From NCBI RefSeq assembly GCF_000372725.1, contig NW_005195220.1, forward strand, positions 294,418 through 343,934: 49,517 bases of DNA. Reading direction: 5' to 3'. How positions within the stretch are numbered: position 1 is the first letter of the stretch; each line of letters opens with the position of its first letter. A model generated the notes under the pieces. The model ran no database searches. It was not told the origin of the DNA and saw only the letters and a list, made by a program, of their open reading frames with translations. Of the stretch, positions 49,220 through 49,517 are shown one piece after another. The translations under genes were made by a program, and so were the position numbers. The stretch comes from Emiliania huxleyi CCMP1516 (taxonomy: Eukaryota; Haptophyta; Isochrysidales; Noelaerhabdaceae).

Positions 49220-49517
49220 CTAGAGGGCGTGAGGCGCGAGATCTGGGGAGATCTGGGGTGGCTGTGGCGAGGGGGTGGGGGTGGCTGTGGCGAGGGGTGG
49301 CTGTGGCCAAACCCGGGAGGGGCCAATGGTCGGCCAAGAAATTGCAGTGGCTCGGGACCAAAGAGGAGGCGCGCGGTGGTTCAAAAAAATAGGATGGCAC
49401 TTTTAAAGGCTCGAACGGTGCTCTTTGCCCCGCCTTCGATGAAATCACCAGGATCGTAGAAAACGGGGCTTTTAGGCAAAATGTGGGACTCTCCAATTTC
49501 CCCCCGTCCCCCCCGGA

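Overview
The window reads as one nuclear contig of a GC-rich, intron-rich microbial eukaryote, most likely a haptophyte-like alga (inference, about 0.6). Support: proline-rich wall or surface proteins with signal peptides, a repeated AP2-domain regulator, an AFG1-type ATPase, RING-CH and U-box proteins, ankyrin, RCC1 and GNAT families, short spliceosomal introns, dense low-complexity DNA and dispersed repeats. There are no bacterial operons and I could identify no rRNA or tRNA gene. Both termini are homopolymer-rich and look like assembly ends.

Layout. 0.8-4.7 kb: secreted double-psi-barrel (expansin-like) protein (-), small secreted protein whose C-terminus runs into repeat A (+), a second repeat A copy, a small membrane protein (+). 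5.5-8.2 kb: acidic nuclear-type gene (-), then a 279-bp-period tandem repeat. 8.7-10.6 kb: BolA-like gene (+) and an Ala/Pro-rich protein (+). 11.1-14.1 kb: five-exon glycosyltransferase (-), acyl carrier protein split by an intron (+). 14.6-16.3 kb: truncated 2-oxoglutarate oxygenase joined to ankyrin repeats and a U-box (+). 16.5-17.9 kb: GNAT acetyltransferase (-). 18.1-22.2 kb: repeat A, a 730-aa protein with four AP2 domains and a SAM-like end (+), a coiled-coil membrane protein (-). 22.5-26.4 kb: repeat D, a PAN-like/polyproline/TM protein (+), a helical-repeat protein (-), an RNase H remnant of a LINE-like element (-). 26.4-29.0 kb: AFG1-like ATPase with eight exons (+). 29.4-32.8 kb: ankyrin-IQ protein with at least 13 exons (-). 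33.5-36.2 kb: a (CT)n tract, RING-CH ligase (-), repeat D, a TIR DNA element inserted in a CAG repeat. 37-39.2 kb: minisatellite and an inverted-repeat element. 39.3-46.7 kb: COPI-associated-like protein (-), four-exon unknown protein (-), small membrane protein (+), large secreted RCC1/ShKT protein with a frameshift (-). 47-49.2 kb: partial genes and dispersed repeats.

The most striking feature is the introns. By requiring an uninterrupted conserved protein I could place about 37 introns, mostly 40-170 nt. Many are bounded by a duplicated piece of exon (for example AG|GTx...AG|GTx), often with a short G/A-rich tandem repeat (GGGGAGATAT, CCGAGATCG, CACGAGATTA, GAACCTTCTAG) between the two copies. 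About 11 of the 37 need a GC rather than GT donor. This looks like introns caught soon after birth by local tandem duplication, in several unrelated genes within 50 kb. The genes form no operon or pathway; they are ordinary housekeeping, surface and regulatory genes set in repeat-rich DNA.
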